Positions 1 through 7,634 of a DNA stretch of 47,970 nucleotides are shown here, piece after piece; within the stretch, counting starts at the first letter, position 1, and each line of letters opens with the position of its first letter. This stretch comes from Clostridium sp. CAG:964 (GTDB lineage: Bacteria > Bacillota > Clostridia > Oscillospirales > Acutalibacteraceae). Where the stretch lies: positions 1-47,970 of the forward strand of contig FR891325.1 in the NCBI GenBank assembly GCA_000435335.1, in the 5' to 3' direction. Below the pieces are notes generated by a model. That model was not told the origin of the DNA. It worked only from the letters and a program-made list of their open reading frames with translations, and did not search any database. The position numbers and the translations under genes are program-made.

Positions 1-72
1 GTAACTGATGTTAAGGAGGAAAAAGGACCTATAAACAAGGATATAAAAGCACCGGATGACTGGAACTTTTAA
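1..72 (+). pseudogene. 3' end of a secreted-protein gene (paralogue of the gene at 27078-27509)
   Basis: The window opens inside a reading frame (frame 1) that ends at TAA 70-72. Its last 23 residues contain PINKDIKAPDDWNF. The gene ending at 27509 finishes PINKDMKAPDDRNF, and the DNA after both stops stays similar for about 65 bases, so the two are diverged copies. Only the C-terminus is in view, so I cannot say whether this copy is intact upstream. Function unknown; the second copy has a signal-peptide-like start, so a secreted or lipid-anchored protein is likely. Confidence 0.6.
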
Positions 73-137
73 TTTACTTAACCCTTAATCCGAATACCTA
101 AAATGTAACCACTTTAACCATGAAGCAGAGTTTACTT
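1..137 (+). repeat. Copy 1 of a diverged repeat also present at 27438-27568
   Basis: Begins at the window edge, so its true left limit is unknown. Similarity to the second copy is high in the last 30 bases and moderate across the coding part. Confidence 0.75.
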
Positions 138-322
138 TCGTAAGGCAGGATAGCCACGGTATTTATGAAATAAAATCAGGACATACCGGCAGTTATCACG
201 ACGAATGGCGTGAAATTCAAGTAGGCACTAAAACTATCCCAGAAAAAGGACATTGGGAGAAGAAGGTAGTAAAGCCGGCGTGGACTGAAAAAAGGCTTGT
301 TCGTGAAGCAGGTTGGTATTGA
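89..322 (+). pseudogene. Fragment of a His/Trp-rich protein, no start codon
   Basis: Frame 2 is open from just after the TAA at 86-88 to TGA 320-322 and encodes about 77 residues without an ATG, GTG or TTG near the beginning. The peptide begins KCNHFNHEAEFTF and ends with a GHWEKKVV-type stretch and LVREAGWY. Clostridial surface proteins often carry repeats of the form G-H-W/Y-E...V-V...W, which this resembles. The first ten residues (KCNHFNHEAE) recur after 27529, where the frame stops two codons later. I read it as a remnant of a gene downstream of the duplicated secreted-protein gene. Function unknown. Confidence 0.4.
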
Positions 323-340
323 TATATTAAATGCATAATT

Positions 341-649
341 ATGGATCCAAATAATCAGGATACACTAAATGATGGAATAATGGATGGAGATAGAATATTT
401 GATTTAGATGTTAAGTGTGATAAATCAGATAATGGAAAATTATGCCCAAGTATTGATATTCAACTAGAAGGTGAACAATTAGAAAGTTTTAGCACCACAA
501 AATTGGATAATGATGATCCTTTTTTGAATGAACAAATACCGGGTTATTTGGGAAATGGATACGAGTTTTATGTTGATTGCAAATTTGAAAAGGCACAACT
601 TTCATTTGAATTGGGTGAAAGTATTATCAATGATAACAGTTGCATATAA
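341..649 (+). pseudogene. Remnant of a thrombospondin-type-3-repeat surface protein
   Basis: A 102-codon frame starting at ATG 341. The first 16 residues (MDPNNQDTLNDGIMDG) look like one degenerate Ca-binding TSP3 repeat (DPN..DTD.DGL.DG). The rest (PSIDIQLEGEQLESF, then PGYLGNGYEFYVDC and FELGESIINDNS) resembles the domain that follows such repeats in large clostridial VWA/TSP3 surface proteins. There is no clear ribosome site and no signal peptide, and the protein stops where homologues continue, so it is probably a small surviving piece of a much larger gene. It lies in the same frame as the fragment that ends at 322. Family assignment is from memory of the pattern, not from a search. Confidence 0.4.
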
Positions 650-680
650 ATTGATTTTTGGATAATTGAAAGGAACGATT

Positions 681-1397
681 ATGACGCTTAACAAAGCTTT
701 TAAGGATGTATATTGTAAATTTCTAACAGAACAAGGATATCAATGGTGCTCTAAATTGCAAAGATTTGTGAAGGTGGTAAATCAGGAGCTAATCTATTTT
801 ATTGGATTAAAAAAGGTTCCGGCATGGCTCAAAGGCAATAAAGGGTTTACCATTACTGCAGGTATTATGTCGGTATATTTTTCTAAATGTGCTGATTGGA
901 CACATGGCTGCACCGAGGACAAACTCTTTAAATGGGCATTTGATTATACCGGACTTCAACTTCAAATGTTCTCACCGACCTATGAATATGGAATGGGGTT
1001 TGAGTACAATGAACAAAACATGATTGAGGTAGTAGAGAAGTCTGCTGAAATAACAAAGGAATTAGTTCTTCCAGTGTTTGCTGAGGTGACAGATTTAACA
1101 TCTTATGTGAAGTATGCGAAGGAATATACAATAAATGTTCTTAGAATGTGTGATAAATTTATTGACGATTCACTGGTCTTAATACTCACAAATAATCATG
1201 ATGATTTTATGGAATGCTTGCAAAAAGAGAAAGAGAGCGAAAGAGAATTTATAAAGCAGTGTATCGAAGAATCATATACGACTCCGAGGGATAGGGTATA
1301 TAATAACCCTGAATTATTGAAAACTGCACTTGAAGAAGCTGAAAAATGCAAAAAGACCAATCTGGAGATGTTAGCAAAATACAAAATAAACATATGA
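681..1397 (+). CDS. Hypothetical protein, possibly DUF4304-like
   Basis: 238 codons from ATG 681, which sits 6 bases after AAAGGA (669-674); a TTG at 666 would extend it by five residues. The N-terminus (F..V...FL.E.GYQW..K..RFVKVVNQELIYFIGLKK) resembles DUF4304-type proteins, in which a conserved Phe/Gly segment is followed by a line on reading the protein through its long helix-rich tail. The C-terminal half is charged and helical (LQKEKESEREFIKQC, EEAEKCKKTNLEML). No signal peptide or membrane segment is visible, so it is likely cytosolic. It is the only plausibly intact gene among the debris of 1-1400. Function unknown; the family guess is weak. Confidence 0.55.
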   Translation: MTLNKAFKDVYCKFLTEQGYQWCSKLQRFVKVVNQELIYFIGLKKVPAWLKGNKGFTITAGIMSVYFSKCADWTHGCTEDKLFKWAFDYTGLQLQMFSPTYEYGMGFEYNEQNMIEVVEKSAEITKELVLPVFAEVTDLTSYVKYAKEYTINVLRMCDKFIDDSLVLILTNNHDDFMECLQKEKESEREFIKQCIEESYTTPRDRVYNNPELLKTALEEAEKCKKTNLEMLAKYKINI

Positions 1398-1770
1398 TTA
1401 TTATAGAAAATAGTGAAACTGGATTCTGGTAATATGATAAGAACTATTTAGAAAAGATTTTGATATGTTTTGATAAAAGAGTGTATTTAACAAATAACAA
1501 TAACAAAGTCTTTCCTATATATGTTTGAATAAATATTTAATTTGGTATCAAGTTTTTTGGCGATGTACAGTTGTTTTTTAATCAGTAAACTAAAAATAAG
1601 TCTGGAGTGTATGATCTGACACTGTTAGATGATTCTCCAAAATAATAAAAGAAAAATGTCGGATTTGTGATATAAGCGAATTCGACATTTTTGTATTTAG
1701 ATTGTAAAAGGTAGCTGCAGAGAGCTACCGTGTTTTAAAAAGGATAAATTTTCTCAATTGCAATAATAAG
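1398..1770. other. Gene-free stretch upstream of the IS30 element
   Basis: 373 bases of A+T-rich DNA between the hypothetical gene and the IS. I see no coding frame with a ribosome site. It contains the hairpin at 1652-1692 and a second small hairpin (GGTAGCT/AGCTACC, about 1710-1729) followed by a short T-run. Confidence 0.5.
1652..1696 (+). terminator. Candidate rho-independent terminator
   Basis: AAAAATGTCG (1652-1661) pairs perfectly with CGACATTTTT (1683-1692), with a loop of about 21 bases and T-rich sequence after it. It lies 255 bases downstream of the 681-1397 gene, so it may belong to a transcript from either side. Confidence 0.4.
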
Positions 1771-1782
1771 TTGAGCATTTTT
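1771..1782. repeat. IS30 left terminal inverted repeat
   Basis: TTGAGCATTTTT, partner of 2989-3000 with one mismatch. The transposase stop codon lies only a few bases inside it. Confidence 0.6.
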
Positions 1783-1786
1783 CGTG

Positions 1787-2908
1787 TTAGAACCTTTTGG
1801 ATTTTCTTCCGGAGGGAGCCTCAGGCGACCAGAAGAGGAAAATCCGGCGGCCACTCGGGTCATACACTGCAGCGTAGATCAGATCCAATTCATCATCGAA
1901 GGCTTCATCCGGTGTGCGGTAACCAAGAATCTTACGCAGAAGCCCGTTCGCCCACATCTCGACACGAAGAATATCTTCGTTGCTGTAATCTGAAATACAC
2001 TTTCCTTTGCGAATAAAGCGTCGAATTAAGCCGTTGTGGTTTTCAATCGTCCCTTTCTCACAGGATGTGTATGGATGAGCAAAGTAGATTTTAACTTCAC
2101 TGGCATTCTCTAGCTCCGGTAGCCTTGCAAATTCAGAACCGTTGTCTGTCGTTATAGTGCGGAAAACCTTTCCGAATTTGTCTCCAAGCTCTTTCTTGAC
2201 ACGCTCAAATACGGAGAGAACCGAGTCTGCAGATTTGTCTGGTAAGCACACCACAAACAAATCTCTTGTTTTCCGCTCTATCAGCGTCAAAAGGACATTG
2301 TCTCTGCCGGACTTGTTGCCGATAACGAGATCCGTCTCCCAGTGACCGAATTCCTCACGGCTTTCCACTTCTTCCGGCCGTTCTTCTATACTGCGTCCCA
2401 GAACTCGCTTGTTCTCGCAAATCCGTTTTTTCTTTGTCTTACGGCTTACGCGGAACGGAAGATCGATGTTTTTCACATTGATTAGTCCAAGATCAATGTA
2501 GTTGTACAGTGTTTTGGTGCAGACCGTATCTTCCCGACGGAAAATTTCTTCCCTTACGGCTTTCCCTGCACAGGCATCCATCGACCAGCCTGCTTCGTGA
2601 CACTGCTTCTCTACATATCGGAGAAACTTCTGCTTGTTCAGGGTATCTATTTTCCGCCCGCTGTTCTGCCGGTTGGTCTCATATTGCGCCCACGCGGTTT
2701 GTGCTTGAAAGTGCAGTACCTTTCCGTTATACAGCGGCGTCATTCCCTTCCGAATAATATTTCGGACTGTGTTGGCTGCGCAGCCAAGCTCTTTGGCTAT
2801 CCTGTTTGCCTTCCAGCCAGCACTCGGCCGCACCTGAATTACCACATAATCTTCGTTTTTCAGGTGTTTTCCTTTTTCATGTTTTGTGTTATTATTGGGG
2901 TAGTCCAT
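1787..2908 (-). CDS. IS30-family transposase
   Basis: DDE transposase that cuts and joins the IS ends. The start is ATG at 2908, placed after AGGAAGAGG; the open frame extends to a GTG at 2959 without a better ribosome site. The protein is 373 aa, usual for the family. An N-terminal helix-turn-helix is visible (GWKANRIAKELGCAANTVRNII). It is followed by a second DNA-binding segment and a C-terminal integrase core. The catalytic residues are recognisable as D in HWETDLVIG, D in ITTDNGSEF and E in KGTIENHNGLIRRF. The frame is uninterrupted, so the element may still be active. It inserted between unrelated accessory genes and appears to interrupt nothing identifiable. Confidence 0.9.
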   Translation of the reverse strand: MDYPNNNTKHEKGKHLKNEDYVVIQVRPSAGWKANRIAKELGCAANTVRNIIRKGMTPLYNGKVLHFQAQTAWAQYETNRQNSGRKIDTLNKQKFLRYVEKQCHEAGWSMDACAGKAVREEIFRREDTVCTKTLYNYIDLGLINVKNIDLPFRVSRKTKKKRICENKRVLGRSIEERPEEVESREEFGHWETDLVIGNKSGRDNVLLTLIERKTRDLFVVCLPDKSADSVLSVFERVKKELGDKFGKVFRTITTDNGSEFARLPELENASEVKIYFAHPYTSCEKGTIENHNGLIRRFIRKGKCISDYSNEDILRVEMWANGLLRKILGYRTPDEAFDDELDLIYAAVYDPSGRRIFLFWSPEAPSGRKSKRF

Positions 2909-2988
2909 AGCGATTGCCTCTTCCTGTGTGTATTTTGTGTGGTAACTTAATTCTAACACAGTGGTCCGCTATAGACCTCATTTTATTT

Positions 2989-3000
2989 AAAAATGTTCAA
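2989..3000. repeat. IS30 right terminal inverted repeat
   Basis: AAAAATGTTCAA, reverse complement of the left end with one mismatch. It lies about 80 bases upstream of the transposase start, leaving room for the element's own promoter. Confidence 0.6.
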
Positions 3001-3352
3001 AAAGATGTTACCCGTACGAAATAAGTCTTACATACGCAATAACCGCAATGTAGAGGGACACCGTCAGGAGGTTACGTATCAGGTAAGAGTAACCTATTAA
3101 AAACGGCTTGTTTATCGCATTTTTAAGATTAAATTAAGTAAAAAACACCACTCCCTGAAAGGCAGCAATCAGCCTCAGCCTTTCGGGGATATTTTTATAA
3201 AATCTGACACCAATAATAATTATATGATGATACACTTGCGAAATCCGAAAAAAACAATGTGGTTTTGCAAATATATTACTTAACCTTAAATGATATGGTA
3301 ACCAGTGAAGAAAACGATATTAAAAACTTTGGTGTGATTTATCTTTAATCGC
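3001..3352. other. Gene-free stretch between IS30 and the AlbA_2 gene
   Basis: About 350 bases with no gene I can support. It holds a small hairpin (GGTTAC/GTAACC, about 3070-3093) and a strong terminator-like hairpin at 3152-3197. A 31-codon frame from ATG 3005 ends at TAA 3098-3100 and has no ribosome site. Confidence 0.5.
3152..3197 (+). terminator. Strong rho-independent terminator
   Basis: CCCTGAAAGGC pairs with GCCTTTCGGGG across a loop near 3165-3177 and is followed by ATATTTTTAT. No gene directly upstream remains, so it probably served a gene displaced or destroyed around the IS30 insertion. Confidence 0.7.
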
Positions 3353-3381
3353 TTGATATTATTTTTGATTGCGAATATAAT
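3353..3381 (+). promoter_or_regulatory. Sigma-A promoter of the AlbA_2 gene
   Basis: TTGATA (3353-3358), 17-base spacer, TATAAT (3376-3381). The start codon lies 37 bases downstream of the -10 box, preceded by GGAGA (3406-3410). Confidence 0.7.
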
Positions 3382-3417
3382 AAAAATATAAACCGTCAGA
3401 TTATTGGAGAGCTTGTA

Positions 3418-4881
3418 ATGACATATGAAGAAATTAAAAATATAATATCACAGGGCGAAGGGATGAATATTGAGTTTAAGAAATCCACAACCGATATTAC
3501 TAAAGATGTTTATGAAACCGTTTGTGCGTTTTCAAACCGTGAGGGCGGTCATATTCTGCTCGGTGTTAAAGATGACGGTACGGTTATCGGAGTGGACAGA
3601 AACCGTGTAGAGAGGATTAAGAGCGATTTTGTTACATCAATAAATAACCCGAATAAAATGTATCCACCGCTTTACCTGACGATTGAAAGTATTGAATATG
3701 ATGATAAGCTGATTATTTATATTTTTGTCCCCGAGAGTACGCAAGTTTGCCGTTGCGGCGGCAGGATTTTTGACAGAAACAACGATTCGGATATAGACAT
3801 AACCAATTCAGGAGATTTGGTTTTTAAGCTGTATTCAAAAAAGCAGGGCACATATTTTGTAAATAAAGTTTTCACTTGCTTTACAATGGATGATCTGCGT
3901 TCCGATATAATTGACAGAGCAAGAAGATTGTCAAGACTGAGAAATAAAAATCATCCGTGGCTTACTATGACTGATGAAGAAATACTGCGCAGTTCAGGCT
4001 TGATTCTTAAAGACAGCGAAAAAGTTGTTGACGGACTGACACTTGCTGCGATACTTCTTTTTGGTAAGGACGAAACTATAATGGCGGCTTTGCCGCAACA
4101 CAAAACAGATGCGATTTTCAGAACCAAAAACACAGACAGATATGATGACCGTGATGTTATTATTACGAATTTATTTGATACATTTGACAGGCTTATGGAA
4201 TTTGGCAAAAAGCATTTGAATGATCCGTTTATTCTTGAGGGAGTACAAGCTGTAAGTGCAAGAGATGCAATTTTAAGAGAAATTTTCTCGAACAGTCTTG
4301 CGCATCGTGATTATTCCACTGGTTATGTAGCAAAATTTGTTATTGAGAAAGACAGGATGTACACGGAAAACGGAAATCTGTCTCACGGTCATGGTGAGTT
4401 GAAGCTCGACAGATTTGAACCGTTTTCTAAGAATCCTCCTATCGCAAAGGTGTTCAGAGAGGTGTCACTTGCCGATGAGCTCGGATCGGGTATGAGAAAT
4501 ACCTATAAATATACAAAGCTGTACTCAGGCGGAGTTCCTGAATTTCTTGAGGGTGATGTATTTAAGACAATAATTCCTCTATCCTCTGTGGCAACGAGTA
4601 TGGTGGGACCTGATGGCAACCAAGATACCCCACAAGATAACCTACAAGACACCCCACAAGATAACCTACAAGAAAAGGTAAATCAAGTTGTATATGAGAA
4701 AATAATTGAATTCTGTATTGAACCAAAAAGTAAAAGAGAAATTGTTGAACATTTTGGCTTGAAGGATATCCGGGAATTTACAAACAGATATATTAAACCA
4801 CTGCTTGAAAGCGGAAAACTTAAAATGACTATACCTGATAAACCTACAAGCCGATATCAAAAATATGTGACTAAAAAATAA
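3418..4881 (+). CDS. AlbA_2 (Schlafen-type) ATP-binding/regulatory protein
   Basis: 487 aa. The N-terminal domain (residues about 10-130) has the AlbA_2/Schlafen pattern: E-x-K at GMNIEFKKS, then VCAFSNREGGHILLGVKDDG. The middle region (about 180-390) matches the ATP-binding half of COG2865-type predicted regulators: ARDAILREIFSNSLAHRDY and the distal ELGSGMRNTYKY motif of GHKL-like folds. The C-terminus (about 420-487) looks like a winged helix (KREIVEHFGLKDIREFTNRYIKPLL). Between them sits a perfect protein repeat, DTPQDNLQ twice, from a 24-bp tandem repeat. Such proteins are usually orphan regulators or defence-associated; no specific target is known. It is monocistronic with its own promoter and terminator. 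Family confidence is high, function uncertain. Confidence 0.8.
   Translation: MTYEEIKNIISQGEGMNIEFKKSTTDITKDVYETVCAFSNREGGHILLGVKDDGTVIGVDRNRVERIKSDFVTSINNPNKMYPPLYLTIESIEYDDKLIIYIFVPESTQVCRCGGRIFDRNNDSDIDITNSGDLVFKLYSKKQGTYFVNKVFTCFTMDDLRSDIIDRARRLSRLRNKNHPWLTMTDEEILRSSGLILKDSEKVVDGLTLAAILLFGKDETIMAALPQHKTDAIFRTKNTDRYDDRDVIITNLFDTFDRLMEFGKKHLNDPFILEGVQAVSARDAILREIFSNSLAHRDYSTGYVAKFVIEKDRMYTENGNLSHGHGELKLDRFEPFSKNPPIAKVFREVSLADELGSGMRNTYKYTKLYSGGVPEFLEGDVFKTIIPLSSVATSMVGPDGNQDTPQDNLQDTPQDNLQEKVNQVVYEKIIEFCIEPKSKREIVEHFGLKDIREFTNRYIKPLLESGKLKMTIPDKPTSRYQKYVTKK
4624..4671 (+). repeat. Two-copy 24-bp in-frame tandem repeat
   Basis: 4624-4647 and 4648-4671 differ at one base and both encode DTPQDNLQ. 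The repeat forms a hydrophilic linker before the C-terminal winged-helix segment. Copy number could vary by slippage without breaking the frame. Confidence 0.85.
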
Positions 4882-4905
4882 AATATAGATTTGAGTAATT
4901 ATGAT

Positions 4906-4943
4906 TTGCCAAGCAAGAGAGTGATATTGCTTGGCAATTTTTA
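4906..4943 (+). terminator. Rho-independent terminator after the AlbA_2 gene
   Basis: TTGCCAAGCAA (4906-4916) pairs perfectly with TTGCTTGGCAA (4927-4937) around a 10-base loop, followed by TTTTTAT. It lies 25 bases after the stop codon. Confidence 0.85.
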
Positions 4944-5268
4944 TATTTATCAAAGAATTTTTGAAAAAATTTATAATTTCCCTGATTTTGTCCGTATCTT
5001 GTCACAGTCGATATGATAAGATAAAGACACAATAAAGAAACAAACGAAAGGAAGAAAAGAAAATAACTGCTTATCTCGGAAAGTTTTTCTTCAATTGGAT
5101 GAACACATTGTTTTAAGATAAAAGCACAACGAAAAACTGATGTCACAATGGATAAGGACTTGTAGAACGAATGATAATTGAAAATAGAAAAAAGCCAAAG
5201 GTCAGTTAATTCACGACGGATACCCGACCTTATTTTATGCTGAATTATGATAAACAGCGTTGTTTGTC
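4944..5268. other. Gene-free stretch upstream of recQ
   Basis: About 325 A+T-rich bases with no supported gene. A weak hairpin, AAGGTC/GACCTT followed by ATTTTAT (about 5199-5238), may be a terminator for an unseen transcript. A 137-codon frame on the minus strand spans this region but has no ribosome site and translates to low-complexity hydrophobic sequence. Confidence 0.5.
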
Positions 5269-5296
5269 TTGAAAACTCCTCCAAAATATCTATAAT
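5269..5296 (+). promoter_or_regulatory. Promoter of recQ
   Basis: TTGAAA (5269-5274), 16-base spacer, TATAAT (5291-5296). The ribosome site AGGAG (5317-5321) and ATG 5329 follow directly. Confidence 0.7.
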
Positions 5297-5328
5297 AAAA
5301 AAGTATAGAAAAAATCAGGAGCAGAGTT

Positions 5329-7140
5329 ATGGATAAGTTTGATGTATTAAGAAAATACTTCGGATATTCCTCGTTCAGAAAAGGTCAGGAAGAAATGGTT
5401 GATTGCCTGTTGTCGGGCAGGGATGCTCCTGGTATAATGCCTACCGGTGCAGGGAAATCTATATGCTATCAGGTTCCTGCAATTATGCTAAGAGGTGTTA
5501 CGATTGTTGTTTCTCCGCTGATTTCTTTGATGAAGGATCAGGTCAATGCTCTTGTTCAGCAGGGAATAAAAGCGGCTTATATTAACAGCTCATTAACCGA
5601 TACACAATATAACAAGGTGTTGAAAAATGCGGCTTTGGGAATTTATAAAATAATTTATGTCGCACCCGAACGGCTAGATTCAGTCGGTTTCATTAATTTA
5701 TGCAGAAGAATAAAAATTTCAATGGTAGCCGTTGACGAATCGCATTGTGTTTCGCAATGGGGACAGGATTTCCGCCCGAGCTATCTCAATATCAATAAAT
5801 TCATTTCCGTTCTCCCGAATCGTCCGATAATCGGAGCTTTTACGGCAACCGCTACTGATGAAGTCAAAAAGGATATTATAAATATTTTAAAGCTTAATAA
5901 TCCTACCGTAGTGACCACAGGCTTTGACAGACCGAATCTGTTTTTCTCCGTTTTGAAACCTGCCAAAAAGGACAACAGGCTTATTGTACTTATAAAAGAA
6001 CGCAGGGATAAGTCGGGAATAATCTATTGTTCAACACGCAAAAAGGTTGAAAGCGTTTGCGATTTGCTTATAAAAAACGGCTTTCCGGCAACACGCTATC
6101 ACGCAGGCTTGAGCGATAAGGAGCGTGTTAAGAATCAGGACGATTTTGTCTATGACCGCAAACCGGTTATGGTTGCGACAAATGCGTTCGGAATGGGCAT
6201 AGATAAATCGAATGTATCCTATGTTATCCACTACAATATGCCGAAGAATATCGAAAGCTATTATCAGGAGGCAGGCAGAGCAGGGCGTGACGGTCAGGAG
6301 GCGGATTGTATTCTGCTTTACGGAGCAGGAGATGTGCAGACCTGCCGATATTTTATCGAAAACACCGAGCCGAATCCGCAGCTTACACCCGAACAGAACG
6401 AGATGTTCAAGAAGAGGGAAGAAGAACGCTTAAAGCATATGATTTTCTATTGCAGGACAAGCGACTGCCTGCGTGGATATATGCTGAAATATTTTGGCGA
6501 TGAAGCAGAGGAAAACTGCGGTAAATGCTCAAACTGCCTGACAAAATTTGAAACAGAAGATGTTACCATAGAAGCGCAGAAAATTCTATCCTGCATAATA
6601 AGAACAGGACAAAAATTCGGCGTAACAATAATTTCGGATGTCTTGCGAGGAAAAATAAATGAAAGAATAACATATTTCGGACTTGATAAGCAATCCACCT
6701 TTGGCATAATTAGGGACTCAAAGCCGACCGAAATAAAGTACATAATAGAAAAGCTGGAAGAAGAGGGGTATATAATATCGGTAGGAGCAGGCAAGCCGAT
6801 ACTCAGAGTAACAGAAATGAGCTATCCCGTACTCAAAGGCAAAGCGAAAGTTAATATAAAGAAAACTATCAGAATTAAATCCAAAGAGAAAACTGTTGAT
6901 ATTCCGCTGTTTAATATTCTTAAGCAAATCAGATATGAGATTGCAAGCAAAAAAGGAGTTCCTGCATTCCTGATTTTTTCAGACGCATCACTTACAGATA
7001 TGTGCAGAAAACTGCCCGTAACGCCCGAAGAATTTTTATCAGTCAACGGCGTAGGTGAAAACAAGCTGAAGCAATACGGCGAACGTTTTATATCAGCAAT
7101 CGCCGAGTATAAAGCCAGTCAGCTGTCAAGTTTTGTTTAA
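5329..7140 (+). CDS. recQ: ATP-dependent DNA helicase RecQ
   Basis: 603 aa, normal for bacterial RecQ. It is a 3'-5' DNA helicase acting in recombinational repair in the cytosol. The helicase core shows Walker A PTGAGKS (residues 38-44), motif II DESH (136-139, where DEAH is commoner), the aromatic-rich loop SQWGQDFRPSY, TATAT motif III, and motif VI QEAGRAGRDG. A RecQ-C zinc-binding segment follows, with cysteines in YCRTSDCLRGY and CGKCSNC. The C-terminal 80 residues are an HRDC domain (PLFNILKQIRYEIA...VNGVGENKLKQYG). It is monocistronic with its own promoter. Many Clostridia carry more than one recQ, so this may be an accessory copy; its place next to a defence operon is suggestive only. 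Confidence 0.95.
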   Translation: MDKFDVLRKYFGYSSFRKGQEEMVDCLLSGRDAPGIMPTGAGKSICYQVPAIMLRGVTIVVSPLISLMKDQVNALVQQGIKAAYINSSLTDTQYNKVLKNAALGIYKIIYVAPERLDSVGFINLCRRIKISMVAVDESHCVSQWGQDFRPSYLNINKFISVLPNRPIIGAFTATATDEVKKDIINILKLNNPTVVTTGFDRPNLFFSVLKPAKKDNRLIVLIKERRDKSGIIYCSTRKKVESVCDLLIKNGFPATRYHAGLSDKERVKNQDDFVYDRKPVMVATNAFGMGIDKSNVSYVIHYNMPKNIESYYQEAGRAGRDGQEADCILLYGAGDVQTCRYFIENTEPNPQLTPEQNEMFKKREEERLKHMIFYCRTSDCLRGYMLKYFGDEAEENCGKCSNCLTKFETEDVTIEAQKILSCIIRTGQKFGVTIISDVLRGKINERITYFGLDKQSTFGIIRDSKPTEIKYIIEKLEEEGYIISVGAGKPILRVTEMSYPVLKGKAKVNIKKTIRIKSKEKTVDIPLFNILKQIRYEIASKKGVPAFLIFSDASLTDMCRKLPVTPEEFLSVNGVGENKLKQYGERFISAIAEYKASQLSSFV

Positions 7141-7224
7141 AGACTATCAGAGTTTCAACCGCTGTGTCAATAGCGGCAACAAATAAATTTGTTGTGGATT
7201 TATGTAAGATTTAGTGTAAAAGGA

Positions 7225-7253
7225 TTGATTGTTGCCAAAAAGTGTGTTATAAT
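7225..7253 (+). promoter_or_regulatory. Probable promoter of the BREX-like operon
   Basis: TTGATT (7225-7230), exactly 17 bases, TATAAT (7248-7253). It is the best sigma-A match between recQ and the operon and points into it. The first operon gene lies about 375 bases further on, so the transcript would carry a long leader. Confidence 0.6.
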
Positions 7254-7329
7254 TAATCATATATATGCTTTAATGTTAAGGAGCTCGTTTTCTATATGCT
7301 GTCAGCACTTTCTACTTTGCCTATCCATG

Positions 7330-7352
7330 CTTATCCCAAATTCAGGATAAGC
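7330..7352 (+). promoter_or_regulatory. Inverted repeat in the operon leader (operator or RNA hairpin)
   Basis: GCTTATCC and GGATAAGC form a perfect 8-bp inverted repeat around CAAATTC-A. There is no T-run, so a terminator is unlikely. It could be an operator for the HTH protein encoded just downstream, or a leader-RNA stem. Confidence 0.35.
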
Positions 7353-7515
7353 AATCATTCACCGATCCCATCCTTTAGGAGGGAGAATACTTCTAACATG
7401 ACAGCGTGAAAATGGTGTCGTTCTCTCATTTAGACCATCAGAATTACGGCCAAGTTATTATCTTTGAAAACGATATTCCTGATGTTGATTAAAACACAAA
7501 CATAATTCGATTTAT

Positions 7516-7547
7516 AAAAGACCCAACAACGGGTTGTGCAGGTCTTT
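7516..7547 (+). promoter_or_regulatory. Nested hairpin in the operon leader
   Basis: AAAGACC pairs with GGTCTTT, enclosing AACAAC/GTTGT-type pairing around CGGG. It lies about 90 bases before the HTH gene. Without a T-run it is better read as a regulatory RNA structure or an old terminator. Confidence 0.35.
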
Positions 7548-7634
7548 AATGCTAACCTTAATAGCTGTGAACACACATACTGATGATGGAGGTAAAACAC
7601 GGTTGATATACAGAAGACAGAAAACTGGGTTTCG

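Larger units (their letters stand above)
1771..3000 (-). mobile_element. IS30-family insertion sequence, about 1.23 kb
   Basis: One transposase gene on the minus strand nearly fills the element. TTGAGCATTTTT (1771-1782) and AAAAATGTTCAA (2989-3000) form an 11/12 inverted repeat. A second inverted 9-mer lies just inside (GTGTTAGAA at 1784-1792, TTCTAACAC at 2951-2959). Length, gene orientation and end placement fit IS30-family elements. I could not settle the exact outer ends or the target-site duplication (flanks CAATAATAAG and AAAGATGTTA share no obvious 2-3 bp repeat beyond an A/AA). Confidence 0.75.
7141..7634. other. Gap after recQ: promoter and long leader of the defence operon
   Basis: This 494-base stretch holds a short perfect palindrome (CAACAAAT/ATTTGTTG, 7177-7194), the promoter at 7225-7253, and about 380 bases of leader with hairpins at 7330-7352 and 7516-7547. 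A short frame ending in NYGQVIIFENDIPDVD (TAA near 7492) may be the tail of a lost gene. No complete gene is supported. Confidence 0.55.

Noticed and set aside
3005..3100. 31-codon frame after the IS30 element (MLPVRNKSYIRNNRNVEGHR...)
   Set aside because: No ribosome site; ATG lies 5 bases outside the IS end and the peptide resembles nothing I know. It may be the tail of a lost gene, but I cannot support it as a gene.
4871..5284. 137-codon minus-strand frame between the AlbA_2 gene and recQ
   Set aside because: It has no ribosome site, overlaps the end of the AlbA_2 gene and its terminator, and translates to low-complexity hydrophobic sequence typical of A+T-rich DNA.
7397..7492. Short frame ending NYGQVIIFENDIPDVD before the operon
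   Set aside because: No ribosome site and no family I can name with confidence; possibly the tail of a lost gene, left unannotated.
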